A stretch of 64,000 bases of DNA from Paragordius varius (lineage: Eukaryota; Nematomorpha), in contig OZ176052.1 of NCBI GenBank assembly GCA_964247055.1, forward strand, positions 6,634,001-6,698,000, written 5' to 3'. Both the position numbers and the translations under genes were made by a program. Positions within the stretch are counted from its first letter, which is position 1, and each line of letters starts with the position of its first letter. Below the pieces are notes generated by a model. The model had not been told where the DNA came from and made no database searches. It saw only the letters and a program-made list of their open reading frames with translations. Below are positions 11,883 to 26,000 of this stretch, one piece after another.

Positions 11883-14800
11883 CTATTGATAATGTTTTGA
11901 ATTTTTTTCATAAAAACCCTCTCTCAATTAAAATGATCCACTCATTTATAGGTTAAAACATTATTTAATGGTAATTCTGACTTAAAAAAATTAGGATCTT
12001 AAAATGAAAATTAAAAAAGTTAAAAAAGATTAAAGGGGGCCATGAGGGATTATTTTGCATGGAAATAATTAATTTTAAAAGAATGGCTAGCATGATTTTA
12101 TACATATCCTTGTTTGAAATTATGGTTGTTTAAAATTTAACATTTAAATATTTAATTACGATTTAAAAAACGATGTAAAATAAATATATAGGTGCTGGCC
12201 AACTATACCTGTGTGACATCATTAATACTATCCAAAAGGGACATATTTCTGTGTCCAATCTTGCGCTCATGAAGCGAATTGTTAAGGCGACTACTTCGGC
12301 GTCGTCTCCGTTTTCTTTGTCTAAATGGGATTTGATTTTTAATTAAGTTTTTGGGGAAAATGGAGGAGATTGATGTTTGACTCCCCAAATTAGGATTCTG
12401 AATTTGTTGATATCCTAATAGATTTTTGCCACAAAATATAGAGTTGTTTTCTTTTTCTTTTGTTAAAAATTTTGTATTTAACACTTCATCTTCCCCACCA
12501 TCCAGTTTTAAGTTTATCGGTTTGGAGATGTGGTTCCATTTACCTGGAATGGGGTTTGGTTGAGAATATTTTTTATAATAGGACTTTGGATAATTTTTAT
12601 CATAAGTATCAGTTAAACTTAAATGTTTTCTTTTATTTGGATTAAAATGTTTATCTTTGTCATCAAGACTTATATCATGTTGGTATATTGGTTTTGTGGG
12701 CAAAGTTTCACGATTCCATACTTTTATATTATCTTCTGTATGAGGTTGTGGCTTTAAGGGTGTTCTTATTTGGAAGAAGGAGTTATTGACTAAATTTTGG
12801 AAGCGTGAGATCATGGAAGAAATTTCGAATGATGATTTTTTCCTTGAATCCATAAATTTATGGGAATTGCAGTCATTCTTTGCCATCAACTTTTCAGCTA
12901 ACGAATTAATATGCAATTATTAAAAAACATTGGTAATGGTTAACTAAACTTCAAGTTTTATATTAATATTATTTTGATATTTATTTAGGTACCTTTTATA
13001 TTCAATATAAGTAAAATTGAATTTACGTGTGGTAAAACACACAATTAGCATAGGCTTAATTTAAAATTAGAACAACTCAGACCGGAACCAAAACCGATTC
13101 TTGAATTTTAAATAGGCTGCTGCTCAAAATTCCTAAACCGCCTTAAACTGTCTTACAACCGTTTTAGTTTATAAAAACAGTGGAACCGTTTATAATTAAT
13201 TTTAAAAGTCGGTTTTATGTTCCTCGCTATCCAACGCAAGAAAAGCATATTGTGAAACTATTCCTTAGCTTAGAACATTCCTAATCAATGACTAAAAATA
13301 ATAAACGATTTTGGGATTGGAATCAATAAAAATTCTAAATTATATTTGTTAAGGGACGCTCGTAGATGGGAACATTTATATTGTTATTTTTTTAATGTCA
13401 TTTGCTTTTGCATTTCGATAAATAAGGAATTTGCAAGATTTCAAGAGAGCTTAAAACCTTAAAATCTTAAAAATTATTTTGATTAATAGGATTAGATTCC
13501 GCGAAAGTCGTCATCCTTATAATAACCAAAATTAAATATTATTGTATTCAAAATATGTTGGATTAAAGAATGTAATTACGCCCAAAAAATAAATTAAAAA
13601 ATCAGTTCATGCGATTTCAGATTTCGAATAAATGAAGAAAAGTTTATTCAGAATGATTGATAGGCTTGATATAGACATTAGGGTGATATATTTTACATGA
13701 ATACATTGTTTTTGGTTTTACAGATGGTAGCTACAATGCTAAAAGGAATAATTTTATAGTAGAAGGTAAAAGGGAAAGATGACGCCCTTGGCGCGATGGA
13801 TACGGCTAAATTTTTTTTGGGCAAAACTGAACTAAAAGGGTTTTTTTGGCGAAATAGTTTACGAATATGACCACTTGAAAGAGTGATATCATATAATTTA
13901 ACATTTTATTATTATTATTATTATTATTACAGGTACTAAAATGGGGGTAAAAATTATTATTATTATTATCATAACCAATTTCAAAACAACTTTGCCACGT
14001 ATAGGTTGGTTCATTTAACGTATTCAATGAGCAATAAACAATATTCAGGTTAAGAGGATGGAGAAAAGCGGTGACACTATGCATAGAGCGGTGGTCGGAA
14101 ATGAAAATTTAATATTTATACAACTCAAATTTAGGAAAAACAACGATTATCTATTAAATTGGAAATCTCATTATATGATTAAACTTATTATTATAAAATT
14201 TGGCCAACTCATACAAATAATATTTATAAAGATTTCAAATTTAAAATAAATATTTTACTTTGATCCATATAGTATGATTGATTAAGATCGGGTAAGCTTG
14301 TGCGAGATCTGATAATTATAAATATATTTGCTAAGGTTAAATCAAATTGTATATTTATATTTTCCAATAAAAAAATTACCAGCTTTCAAAATCATCATGA
14401 AGCAATAAAGTTTTGAATTGTGATTATTAGCATAAATGGTGAGTGTATGATGATTATCAAGTTGTAAAATTATGACCATAATTAAAAAATAGACAAGAGA
14501 TAGTAAGGTTAAATAGATTTAACTTGAATTACCATTAAAAAGCCTTGTTAAATAACCATCTAAAGTGCGAAATACGTTTTTCAAATAAATATATTACTTA
14601 ACATAACTAAAACACAATTATTTTCCTGAAATGAAAGGTAGCCCCCCATTATTTAGACTCTAAAATCTCATGGTAAATATCCAAACCCACAAATATAAAA
14701 TTTGGATACCACTTAATCAATGTAATTTATATATTATACTTTTAATTTTAATTACTATGATATAATAATTAATAAAAATACATACCCAATAAGTGCAGGG

Positions 14801-17197
14801 TATGAACCAATCTTCTCCAATTTCTTTGGGTATTCTTGAATTTTTTTGGGCAAAGTTAGTGCGCGACGAAAGATTTTGAAAGTTTTCCCAACATGGCCTA
14901 AAATAATTTAAAATATTCATACTACCATTATTTAAATAATTTATTGATTCAATCTCATAAAATTATTATTTAATCACATTTATTAAACTATCTAAAAATA
15001 CTAAAAATGCGAACAATGTATCGATACACACTGCATGAAATCGGAGTTCAAACAAAAATACCCCAGACAATACACATACATATAACCTATAAAAAATATC
15101 AAGAAACTTATTCTGTACTTGGGTTTATAAAAAAGGTACTTCAGAAATGAAATTGGAAACGATTTTATTTCTGGTTCCAATTCAATGTCCACATATTTTT
15201 TCCAAAAAGAAATTGGAATTTCGATAAAGATTTTTTTGTCATAATAATTTACGTTCCTGTTTTATACTTTTTGGTTCAAGGGTTCCAGTCCTATTTTTTT
15301 TAGATACATCATAATAATCGCAGCAAATGTACAATCTTTCAAGCCACTAGATTAAACTCTTACCTCTTAAAAATTAAAAATAATAATAATAATCATGATT
15401 AAAAAAAAGATAAAAAAGTAGACGCTGTAAAAATTAAAAATTGAAAAAAATATTTTTGAAAGCGTTCCTGTTTCAAACGGCTCATAACGGTTGGTTGTAA
15501 TAAAAATCTTTATGACCATAACTGTAACCACTAAGGCTCAAAACTATTAATGGGATAATGCTATGAATAGGATTGATTTTTTCAGTCAAAAAATACCTTT
15601 GTAGTTGGTCATGTTATCGTTTGAAACACTCTTTTACCCCAAAAATTGGCAATATATGAAATTAAACATTAATTGCTTTTGATAAATGAAAAAACATTAA
15701 ACAATAAATTTTGCCATCTTTTTCAAAATATATTATAGTCTCTTTTTTTCATATTTTTAAAAAGCATATTTTGTGAACCATGGAAGTTGAAAAGTCTAAA
15801 TAAACCCTTTCCTGCCCAAGATAAATATAGATTGTTTGATCACAGGATATTACTTTTATGGACAATTCAAGTACGACTCCTTATCTACCCTACCCATATT
15901 TTATATTCTAACTTTTTATTAAAAAGTTATATAATATACTTTTAACACTTCATGACCTTTTTAGTAGTTTATTATCCCAGAGCGATTCGAAATTTGAATA
16001 TCAGTATACCAAATTTAATATGCTTACTTTACTTTTAAGGCTCAGGCTTCAAATTTTGCAAAAAAATCCTCATCTCAAACTTCGCCGCCACCTGTTTTCT
16101 TTAAATTTTTTTAAAACGCTAATACAATAGGCTTATATATGTATATTATGGTAAGAAACGGCAAATAATTAACTTTAGGAAGCTTTTAGATTGCATTTTA
16201 CTAGCAAAACCTTGATATTTATTGACTATAATTTCGATCGCGAGCTGTCCCAATCTTAGACTCTAGAAGTTACAAAACTGTAAAAATATAAACCTTTTTA
16301 TCTAATACTGAGAACAATGTAGATAAATAAATTCAACTAAAACAACTTTCAACACAGTAGTTTTTTGCAAGATGAAGCTGTGTGAGATAAAACTACCCCA
16401 ATATGTCATCGCGGACAAAAAGTGAAAAAGTCATCAAGTGTTAAAAAATAATTGCGTTAGTGTTGCGTAATAAGTTAAATATTACATTAAATATATTATT
16501 ACCATATAACGTATGCAAATCTTGATGTTGAAAAACGTGATTTTCTTTAAAACTAAGCACGTATATGTAAATCCTGGCTTGGCTATTGCGAATGGGAACA
16601 ATGGTCAAGTTGAAAAATCCAGGATCGCCTTTATGTGCAGATATTAATATTAAAATTATGATACGCAACCAATTTTTATGTTAATTCGTTTTTGAATTCT
16701 GCCCAAACTTTATATAGGGATTCTAACAGTAAAAGAATTTTAAATACAACCTCTTTTGCAAACTTTTTACAAAAAATTTAATGAGAAATGACCCTAGTTT
16801 TTGCTGTATAACATATCAAAACACATCAAATTCGTGGTATTAATATCATGAGCGCTAAAATCAATTATAAATTAATGCTAATAACGATATATGTATTCAA
16901 GTCCACACCGAGTCGTATATATAAATACATTTTTTATCATTTTTTGAAGCAAACAACTAGATGTACCTGACATTTTATAGAAGTAAGTTTCAACATTTTT
17001 ATTAACACCCTGTATCAATGCCTCCTCAATTTCGGCTCGGACAGTCCTATCCGTTTTGGGTCCTGTGAGAAAATGACAGTAACTTGATTTGCACATGACA
17101 TAACCTCTGGAGTAACCGAAGGTGGTCGTAAAAGTATCACTGCAAAATATGATTGGATATCTTCGGATAGTTGCGTTTGCGATAACAAAACATCTTC
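11793..17197 (-). CDS. ERG-type voltage-gated potassium channel (KCNH2/unc-103/seizure family), N-terminal half
   Basis: Exons in transcript order are 17197-16967, 16628-16503, 14897-14786, 12842-12209 and 11882-11793. They join in one frame, giving 398 codons once one base is supplied by an unseen upstream exon. The first two encode the eag/PAS domain: FVIANATI, YPIIFCSDTF, GYSRGYVM, FLTGPKT and YFYKMSG align with ERG PAS signatures such as IIYCNDGFC, GYSRAEVM and FLHGPRT. The PAS domain binds the channel's cytoplasmic gate region and slows its closing. The third exon has VGKTFKIFRRALTLP, like the AKTFRLKLP segment that follows the human PAS domain. The first exon here is 231 nt with phase 1 at both ends, the same as KCNH2 exon 2. 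The initiating exon (usually MPVRRGHVAPQNTF) and the whole membrane core (S1-S6, pore, cNBD) were not found; the core presumably lies left of the window. Introns are 326 bp to 1.9 kb. The PAS part is secure; the later exons rest on frame and junctions. Confidence 0.82.
12209..12842 (-). CDS. Linker exon of the ERG gene (disordered, basic)
   Basis: The open frame ends at a donor after INDVTQ (CAG then gtatag), phase 0. Starting it at the acceptor before G-KKSSFEISS (12842) gives an exon of 634 nt whose entry phase fits the exit phase of the exon at 14786. An alternative acceptor at 12897 would need an extra exon to restore the frame. About 211 residues, rich in Asn, Lys, Ser and Pro, with a run of Arg (KRRRRR) near the C-terminal end. 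ERG channels have a long unconserved linker between PAS and S1, so lack of similarity is expected. The segment is too long and open to be chance in such AT-rich DNA. Confidence 0.65.
12898..14785. other. Intron of the ERG gene
   Basis: No further exon is needed to keep frame. A TTA microsatellite lies at 13907-13929. The segment at about 13076-13235 holds several short GGAACC/GGTTCC words like those of the hAT element at 32304-33433 and may be a worn relative. Confidence 0.45.
15790..16450. repeat. Interspersed repeat in an ERG intron, related to the core of the hAT element at 32304
   Basis: The order of landmarks (a GAGCGATTCGAA block, CCGCCACCTGTTTTC, TATTATGGTAAG, GCTGTCCCAATCTTAGACTC, and ACTACCCCAATATGT at the end) recurs in the same orientation at about 32640-33140 and in part at 33442-33800. 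A shorter reversed relative is at about 47250-47400. Preceding sequence (15160-15490) has GGTTCC/GAACC words. No coding capacity seen. Probably an old, end-less copy of the same hAT-derived family. Confidence 0.5.
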
Positions 17198-20100
17198 CTA
17201 AATAATATAAATAATAACTATTAACATCAATTTAACAATAATAAGTAAGTAATAAAGTATAATTAGTGTTGATAACCTCTCCGTCCATTTAATTTAACAT
17301 TACATTTACTATGAGTCCTAAGGGTCTAACTAATCTATCCTAATCTAATTAAAATTTAATTAAATTAATAATATGTTTTGGTGTGTCAAAATAACTTTTT
17401 TAACGCAGCAAGTGCAATTTAATAGCTTTGTTAAGCAGCATGTCAACCTTGGAGTGTTTGGCCGAAAAATCTCTTTGATCTTTTTCCTGGGACAGAATGG
17501 TAAAATAGCAAAAAATATACATAGTTTTATATATCTTCCATAACAACTGAATATTTTGGAATGATTCGGGTTTACTATTGTGTAAAATAATTTGGGTAGT
17601 CGTAAATAACAACATTTTTTACATTTAAAGCAATAAGCAATTGATTAAAATAATTATGAAATTCATTATATGTGATATATTTTCAAGAGCTTATTTATCA
17701 AATGATTTAAAAATGGTGTAAAAATTCATTCCTAGATCAGATTATAAGAATAGATTGTAGCAGTTTTCGAGAATCACCTGGTAAAATATACATAAAATTA
17801 GAGTTAAATAAATCACGGTCAATACGATACGATAATGCTTTAATTGTGGTCATTCTTTTTCATTGAATAAAACCTATTTTATATGGAAAAACTATTCAGA
17901 CGATATAATTTTTAGATCGATGCGATTTATATTGATTATACTTAAGGTTAAAAGTACTACTCCCCCCATGATGAAAACTAATTAAAAATTTCTTTGATAC
18001 CTAAATCATTTTTCAGACGTGATTTATTGGGCAACAATATGTATATTCACATTTTTTTCGTTTATATTTCACGCCAAAATGTGTTTTAGCATTTCTTGTA
18101 ACCTTTAAGGACTTTTTGAAAAAAAAATCTAAAAAAATTATTTTGGGTTTATGATTATCTTTGTGATGCATATGATTAACTGACGAGTTTTCCTCTGCTG
18201 TAACTTATTTAACCTACTCGAGAAAAATCCGATTATTCAATTTAGATAATATAATTTTTTAATATTTCCCAATTTTCAGATATTGTTTATAATTAGGCTT
18301 TTAGCCAGCGAATGATATTTGATTTAAACATTTATTTTTACGTAAAGTCTTATTTTTTATATTAAATATAAAATATAATACTAATAAAATATAATACTAA
18401 AAAGGGCTTGGTTAAACCATATCATTAGAAATTAATTTTCTACTATTATCCCTAGAACAATAAAAGGTGCCTTCCAAATAACAAAAAATGTCTTTGTGTC
18501 ACATTAACGGTTTTTAACTGCAACAATCTATTTTCTTCTGTCAAATAAATGCCTTTACACGACACAGCAATTTATTTATGTGAGAAATGACAAATTTATA
18601 TCGTTAATAATTTTTTAATTATATAGATATCTCAACTCGTGCCTAACAATCAAAAACACTTACTCTCTTTGAATACCAATGAGCAATGAGTAAGAGATAT
18701 TTTTTGTCTTAAAGTAGCCGTTAAATTATATTTATATTGCTAGACAAATATATATCCATTTTATTTATGATTTTAAGAACGATAAATAACACCTAAAATT
18801 GACGCTTGATTTTTATGATATCGAAAAGATTTTTTAACAATATCTTGAATTTCCTTAGATATCAAAGGTAGATATATCTGTAGTGACGAAAAAAGATCAC
18901 CAATCATACAAGTGCGCGCACAGAGGCATGAAATGAACAAATTTTAAAGCGTATTACGACACAAACAAATTCAAACAAATTTAGTCATATTAACCATAAA
19001 TAGTTTTTAAAACTATAGAATGTTCGGAACAATACAGTTCTGGGGCCATTAATAAATCTTTTTCAATGGATGAAAATTATTTATATTATATTTTGTTTTT
19101 AGTTCATCCATTGAAAAAGATATTACCATGTTTTTAAAATTTATATATAGTTAAAAATAATTTTACGGGAATTTAAATTATTATTTTAACATAAAATATT
19201 CGTTCATGTTGACAAATATATATTTTTTTCAATTTTATCCCCATTTTCTCAAATATTCAAAGTCCATGGTTTTTATCGATAAAAAAGCTCCTAAAACGTA
19301 TAAACCTCTATTTACTTCAAGTTTTTAAATAAGCCAAAATTTTAATAATATTGTTTGTATCTAACTATTTATATATATATATATATATATCTACATTAAT
19401 ACATAAGTTTAATCTCAAGGTCGAAAGTGTATTAGAGATATCGACATATTGGATTTTTGTAAAAATCGTATTATTTTATATTTAATCTATTATATAGGTT
19501 CGCAAAAAAATTTCTCAATATAATCTATAAATTGAATTATAATTTAAAAATAGATTATAAAAAATTGTTACCATTACTATAAATTAAAAGAGGTATGCTG
19601 AAAGTATGATATATATATATATAGTCACATGGTATGTTCCATTTAATATAAGCCTGCAATTATTAAATATAAAATTTTGATACCTATGGCACTTAACGCC
19701 TAAACAGTAGTCATAATATGTTTTTAATAAAATTAAAAAATGATAGTGTTTATTTTAGTGTGCTTATAAAGGTCAGAATTGCTTTACAATGTAATATGCT
19801 TTATATATTTTTTTTTACATATTTTGTATAAGGGTTCAAAGTTTATCCAAATCAGGGGTCTCCAACACGCGGATCTCCGAAATATTTCTGTAGCCAGCGA
19901 GAAATTTCAAATACAAAGTTTTACGATATACAAGAAAATTGTTTTACATGACAAATTTTCTGAATAAGTCTTTTAAAGTTTCGGCAACGAACTAGTAAAA
20001 ATTGTTATCATAAATGCTAGTTTTTACAGCATATGTTCAAAATTAATATATTTTTTAATTCCCATATATTTTGCGATGCAGTCCGTCGATTTTTTTGATC

Positions 20101-20801
20101 CCAAAAGGCGGCGATTGGATCTAATTTATAAGATATATTAAAACAGTAAATATAAATCCAAAGTTTAGATTCGCGATCAGCTATTTCGAATCTTTTTTAA
20201 AACCCAAAAATAATCCCTAACAAGGGAATCGTTTTCATTCCCAGAACTAAATTTCAAATGGTTCAAAAAATATGATTTTAGATTGTTTCAAATTTAATTG
20301 TTAACTTCTCTTCTCAAATTGTTTTCTATGCAATGCGCCCAACAAATTATGAATGTAAAAAAAATTTGTCAAAATCAAAAATAGTACAGATTACTATCCC
20401 TTTTTTCCGAAAATAATGCATCAAAATATTTATAAAGTGAAGCGAGTATTTTGCATGAAAAGTTTGAAGATTAACGCGAAAAATTTAAATTCTAGCTAAA
20501 GCGGCCCAGGAATTTTGTTGAAAAAACTTTTGTATTAAGCACACCATAGTTTTTGATATTATCAGAGATACTGATGTCATAGGTTTTGTTTTGTTCGCTT
20601 ACATTAAAAATCCATTTTTGTTTTTCAGAGTAAAAGCAATTGGGTATAATTATAACTGTTATTATTTTATTAAATAAACTTTATATTTCATGTAATCGAT
20701 TATGATCGCATTCAACATAAATATACAAAGGTTCTAACAGTTTAGCATTTCATTATATGCAGAAAAATTTATGAAAGAAACCTTTCTTTTGAAAATTGAA
20801 A
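17198..20801. other. Region without recognised gene
   Basis: The missing first exon of the ERG gene should lie upstream on the minus strand but I could not find its conserved TFLDTII-type motif. A short hairpin is present: AATCTTTTTCAATGGATGAA near 19047 is repeated inverted near 19103. A single transposon end (CAGGGGTCTCCAACACGCGG at 19853) resembles the hAT MITE ends at 34922 and 46026, but I see no partner end. A (TA)n tract lies at about 19369-19390. Confidence 0.4.
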
Positions 20802-22462
20802 TCTATATATTTATAAAAATAGAAAATGCTGGCTTTGTGATGTGTTTCCGGAAAACCGGCAGACCCATTCAAATCCAAATGTCGAAAAAATATAATCATT
20901 AATGAATGCCCCGCCAATAGCTTCGCCCTTTTTTTAAATTAGGCCCCCAGTTCGGGCCCACCCCCTGTAAAAAACGGTTTTTTTTGAAAACACAAGTCCA
21001 CAAAAATCGTGTGTTTGAGTCAATTTTCCCGAAAACGTGTTGGACCATTCGATTTAAAATATAATTTTTGTTTACTTATTTTCGATTGCACCGAACATAG
21101 TCGGCTCGTTTTTTTAAATTAGGCCCTCTTTTTACCCGCTCCCCCCGTAAAATAGCATTTTTTTCAAAAAATTAAATCCACAAAAATAATTTTTTGAATC
21201 TATTTTTCGCCCAAGGTATGAGACCGTAAAAATTCAATAAGGATTCCAGGTATTTCCTATTAAAAGGCAAAAATTTTAGTCAAGCGCTTCTTTGATGATA
21301 GCTGCTGGGTAAGGAGCTACCCGCGAAAAACTGACCCGTCATATCTAAATAGCGTGTTTGGGTTAAATGCCAGAAAACCTATCAGGCCATATGAGTTTAA
21401 TAGCTGCTTTAAGTATTACCCGTAAAAAGTCAAAAATTTAAGTCGAGCGAATTTTTTAAAATTACCCCTTAATTAGGCCCCTTCACGCCCTGTAAAATGC
21501 GCCACCATAGAATAATTTTTTAATTTTGAGGCAATTTTTCCGAAAACTAATGAGAGCATATGGAATCAATGATGATTCCAGGTATTCTACGTAAAAAGAC
21601 AAAAATATTAATCAAGCGCTTTTTTGTATCAGTCTCTGGGTAGGGAGCTACCCGCCTACAACTGCGCCAGCATATCAAAATTGCGTTGTTTAGGAGTTAA
21701 TTTTCAGAAATCAGGCCATATAAGTTTCATATGGCCCTAGAATATTACCCGTAAAAGGCAAAGATTTAAGTGGAGCGGTTTTAAATTAGCGGTTAAATAG
21801 GCTCTCGGTAGGGGGCTACTTGCGTAAAAATGCGTGACTATATCGGTACAGCATACCTTTGGAGTCAAATTTGAGAAAACTTATGAGACTAAGTGAGTTC
21901 AATAAGGGCAATATTTATTACCACTTAAAAAACAAATATTTTAGTATAGGGGGTTATTTCAATGAGTCGCTAAGAAAAGTTTTACGCCCTCATATATCGC
22001 CGCCATAGAACAATTTTTTTGGTTTTGAAGCAATATTTCCAAGAACTTATAGGAACATATGTACATTATAATTTCAAATATTCCCCATATAAAGACAAAA
22101 ATTTTGCCCGACGCTTTTTTATACTTGTCTCTGGGTAAGAAGCTACCCGCCAAAAACTGTGCCACTATATGGAAATCGCGTTTTTTTGGAACTAATATAA
22201 AACTTATGTCATATGAGCTTATTTAAAGTTCGAAATATTACCCGTAACTAGGTAAAAATTAAGGTCAGGCCTTTTTTATTAGCCGTTTATTTGGGGTCTT
22301 TATCCCCTAAAAATACGCCATCATATAACGATTATTTAGTGTTGAGGTATTTTTTCGAATAACCCATGAGACAATGGCCTCAAAGATGTTTCCAAATCCC
22401 CCCTCCCCTCTGAAGTCCGAAGGACTTCCTCGGGCTGCGTAGCATCACGAGATTTACGCTAG
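20802..22462 (+). mobile_element. Helitron B, non-autonomous, 1.66 kb
   Basis: Same family as the copy at 8572-10810. The 5' end is TCTATATATTTATAAAAATA after A; the 3' end is ...GATTTACGCTAG before T. The subterminal hairpin (GCTGC-GTA-GCATC) carries a mismatch. It is shorter because several internal tandem units are missing. The copies align end to end but have many differences, so neither is recent. No protein-coding capacity beyond chance frames. Confidence 0.86.
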
Positions 22463-23057
22463 TATTTTATAAACTATATTAATTATTGTAAAATTAATTT
22501 TTACTGATTTGAAATTCTACAGTCCGAAATTTAGAAAATTTCCCAATTGATTCAAACAGCCTATTTAAAATTAATAGATGGCAAAAATGTATAATTATTT
22601 AAAATTAAACACCCAGTTATTTCGATTTAAAAAAATCTGGACAAATTTCGACGTCAACAAGTTCAAACTAATTGATTTGAACAATTTTATATTTTCGCAG
22701 TTTTTTTCCTGAGTATAAAAAGCCATAGATACCTATTTTAAATTTGTAATATTTAATTATAGGTTAAATTTACTTTTCGAAAAACCGCAAAAGACAATAA
22801 AGTTTTATACTGTTTGATCATTATATAATGACAATTTAACATAAAACATTTTTAGCAAAATCCTTTTCCAAAATATTGTGTGTCGCCCAAAACGGTCTTT
22901 TTATCAATTTACATTATTATATCGGTATGTGTTTATCAATCAGCAAAACTCAAGAGGTAGCAACAAGTTCTTAAAAGTCGCCTGAATTTAAACCAAACTC
23001 GGAGCAAAAACTATAAATAAGGAAGGTTACATAATTACAAAATTTTAATTTTATATT

Positions 23058-23094
<37 letters not shown>

Positions 23095-26000
23095 GCTCAT
23101 TAGTTTAAGTTTTTTAACGGATGATAAAGCAGAGTTAGAATGAAAGGATGCCATGAAATTATAAAATGTATTATTATATTTCTAAGAGTTAAATTAAAAA
23201 ATCTTAAAAAAAGATTAATGCGCTAATAATCATATGAGAATTATATAAAAAAAATTATTAGAGAGTTGTTGTTTGACGTAAGAAAAACACAATTCCTGCC
23301 AACAGGTGCTTAAATATACCAAGTTTTTTTTTAAATGTATTTAATAAATGCTACTAATGATCGTAGAATTCTATTATAACTATATGAAAAGAGGTTTTCC
23401 AAACAAAATGTTGCTACAATTTTTTTTAATATTTTCTGTGTGAGGGAGTGAGTCATTCGGTAAACGAATATCGATAATTGTTGAAAAACACGAAAATTTG
23501 CATATTAAGTGATTGCTTAAAAAGATAGATTAGCAAACGAAAGTTCAAAAGTAATTATACCTTGAGAATTGAATTTTTTGATGAGCATATTAAGGAATGT
23601 GTATTGGAAATCAGTATTACCCCTTTTCATTACCATTTTGGAATTTTAAGGATTACTGAAGTAAAGATTTTACAGCAAAAAATGCAGTTGAAGAATATAG
23701 TTTTTTTTCAAAAATCGATGGTTAATATTGACTTTTTATGCGAAAAGGAATATCGAATAGCAAGTAATACTATTTGTAGTGTAAAAGATAATATTAATTT
23801 AAGGCGGGACAAGAATGGAATATAATTAGTGTGCGTTTATATGTCCATCAAGGGAATTAAAGAATTTAGGTTTGAAATGGCATCTTATAGAACTGCTCTA
23901 TATTCTGTAAAAGACGATTCTCCATATTGTAACAGTGAGTGCTTTAATGGCAAACTATTAGAGAATTTTTTTTGACAGAATAAGTTAGAATATTTGTTTT
24001 CTGTTTTCATATGTTAAGCAAAATGGAATCCCCGGATAAATTTCGATACAGTTTGAAGTTTGAAAATCTAGATGCCACAAAATTTTGATTAAACTCTTCT
24101 TATAGAGTAGTGAAGATTTTTATTTAACCTTGCCATCGTTTGGAAATGCCGGTTTTACACATCCATTCGTGGTCGTATATAATAAATATATTAATATTCA
24201 TAATAATCTAAATTAATGGTATATATTAATAAACGAATATTTTATTTGTATAAATGGAATATATATGACAAAACGGAGGGAAGATACAGTGCAAAACAAA
24301 ACTTTGGACTAATTAAATTAATTATTTTCCTATCCAGAAAAAAGTTTATAGGGAAAAATAATTATCTAATATTTTTGAAGAGTAAATTTATCTTTTATTT
24401 GGATTAATAATAGCTTCTTGCTAAAGATGTTAACTCAGATATAATTACATTAAAATTGCGATTATGGATCGTAGAATATATAAAAAAGTTTGATATATAA
24501 AAGTAACATTTATCACGAGAATATATACAATTTTTATCCTTTGTAAATTAATAAAAAAGCTATAAATTTTCAGAGTTATAAAAAACCTTCAGTTTGTATA
24601 CTTTTTAAATATATCTTGTTGTTATTACGTAATAATTATATTTATATTGCTAAATGTGGCAACAAATTATATTTAAAATGCACATAAATTAAAATGGACT
24701 CACAATATAATATTTGTTACTTTGTTATCAGTAGATTAGATTCAATTTGTAAGACAAATTATAATCTTGTGAGCGCACACTAAATCAGTAGGGAAAACCT
24801 AATGATTTTTATTTCCAGCCATAATATTATTGAAAAATAATAATTAAAAGGCCATTTATTTCTCATAATATGCCTTTTTCCATTATTTTACGTCTTAAAT
24901 GGCATGTGTTTCGCCTTTATATGTATAATATATATCACTATTATAAAATATTGTAAAACACATCGTTATTTAAATATATATTGCGATATTATATTTCTGT
25001 TTGAAGATACTCAAAAATAAGTTAAAATAAATAAAGGCCATGAGAATAAGCCGTTTACAAGACGAAATTTATCGTGAATTGACTTATAAAAAAATAAAGC
25101 TAATGATTTTCTATTAAACGTTCCAAGCTTTATATATATATAAACCTATATTTGTAATCCGCTATAGATGAATTTCACGTTATTTTAATAAAGTCGCGCC
25201 AGAAAATATTTCATTAGAAAGCAAGGATTAGCCATTGAGAAAATTTTTTTATTATTCTTTTTTAATACTAATCTTTGTTAAAATTTTAGCTTAAATTGGA
25301 CAACAGTTGAATCTAATTAAATTGAACAAGCAGTTCGTAACTGGATATTTTAATTTTATTTTAAAAAGTTATTTCCTTAAAATCATAGTTTTGATATATA
25401 TGATTATATTTAAATTTCAATGAGTTTTCATATTCATAATTTACGGTAACGTAACAAAATGATATAATAACTTTGTTTATATACAAAATTATTAAATTTT
25501 AAATTTTGTTGGATTATCTCAATATCCTTATTGAAATTAAAACCCATTCTACAATATGTTTGATAAATAATCTAAGAAAATGATCAATTACATATTATTT
25601 ATTTAAAAATAATCTCAGTTTTATTTATGTTTATATTTTTTAATTGGATAGTTACGAAAATTACCCGTATATCTTGATTCTCGGTTGCTTGCCTGTTAAA
25701 TATTTTGTGTAAAATAAATATCCACCTGAATCCCTCTGAATCCAAATTATATATAATCAAGTTTTTAATAATTCATTGCCATAAGTCTAACTTCTCCTTC
25801 AAATATCAATTTGTTGAAAATTATCAGTGAAATGTGATTTTAGCTTTCAAAAACAGGCCAAATTAAGAAGTCATTGCGTTTTATTAAAAAAATGGATGTT
25901 CCTTATTTACTGAAAATCATGACCCAAATCAAAGTAGTGATAAAGCTCACCAATGAAATGATCATTCTTGGATTAAACTTCTATAAAGAAACCCTTTCTT

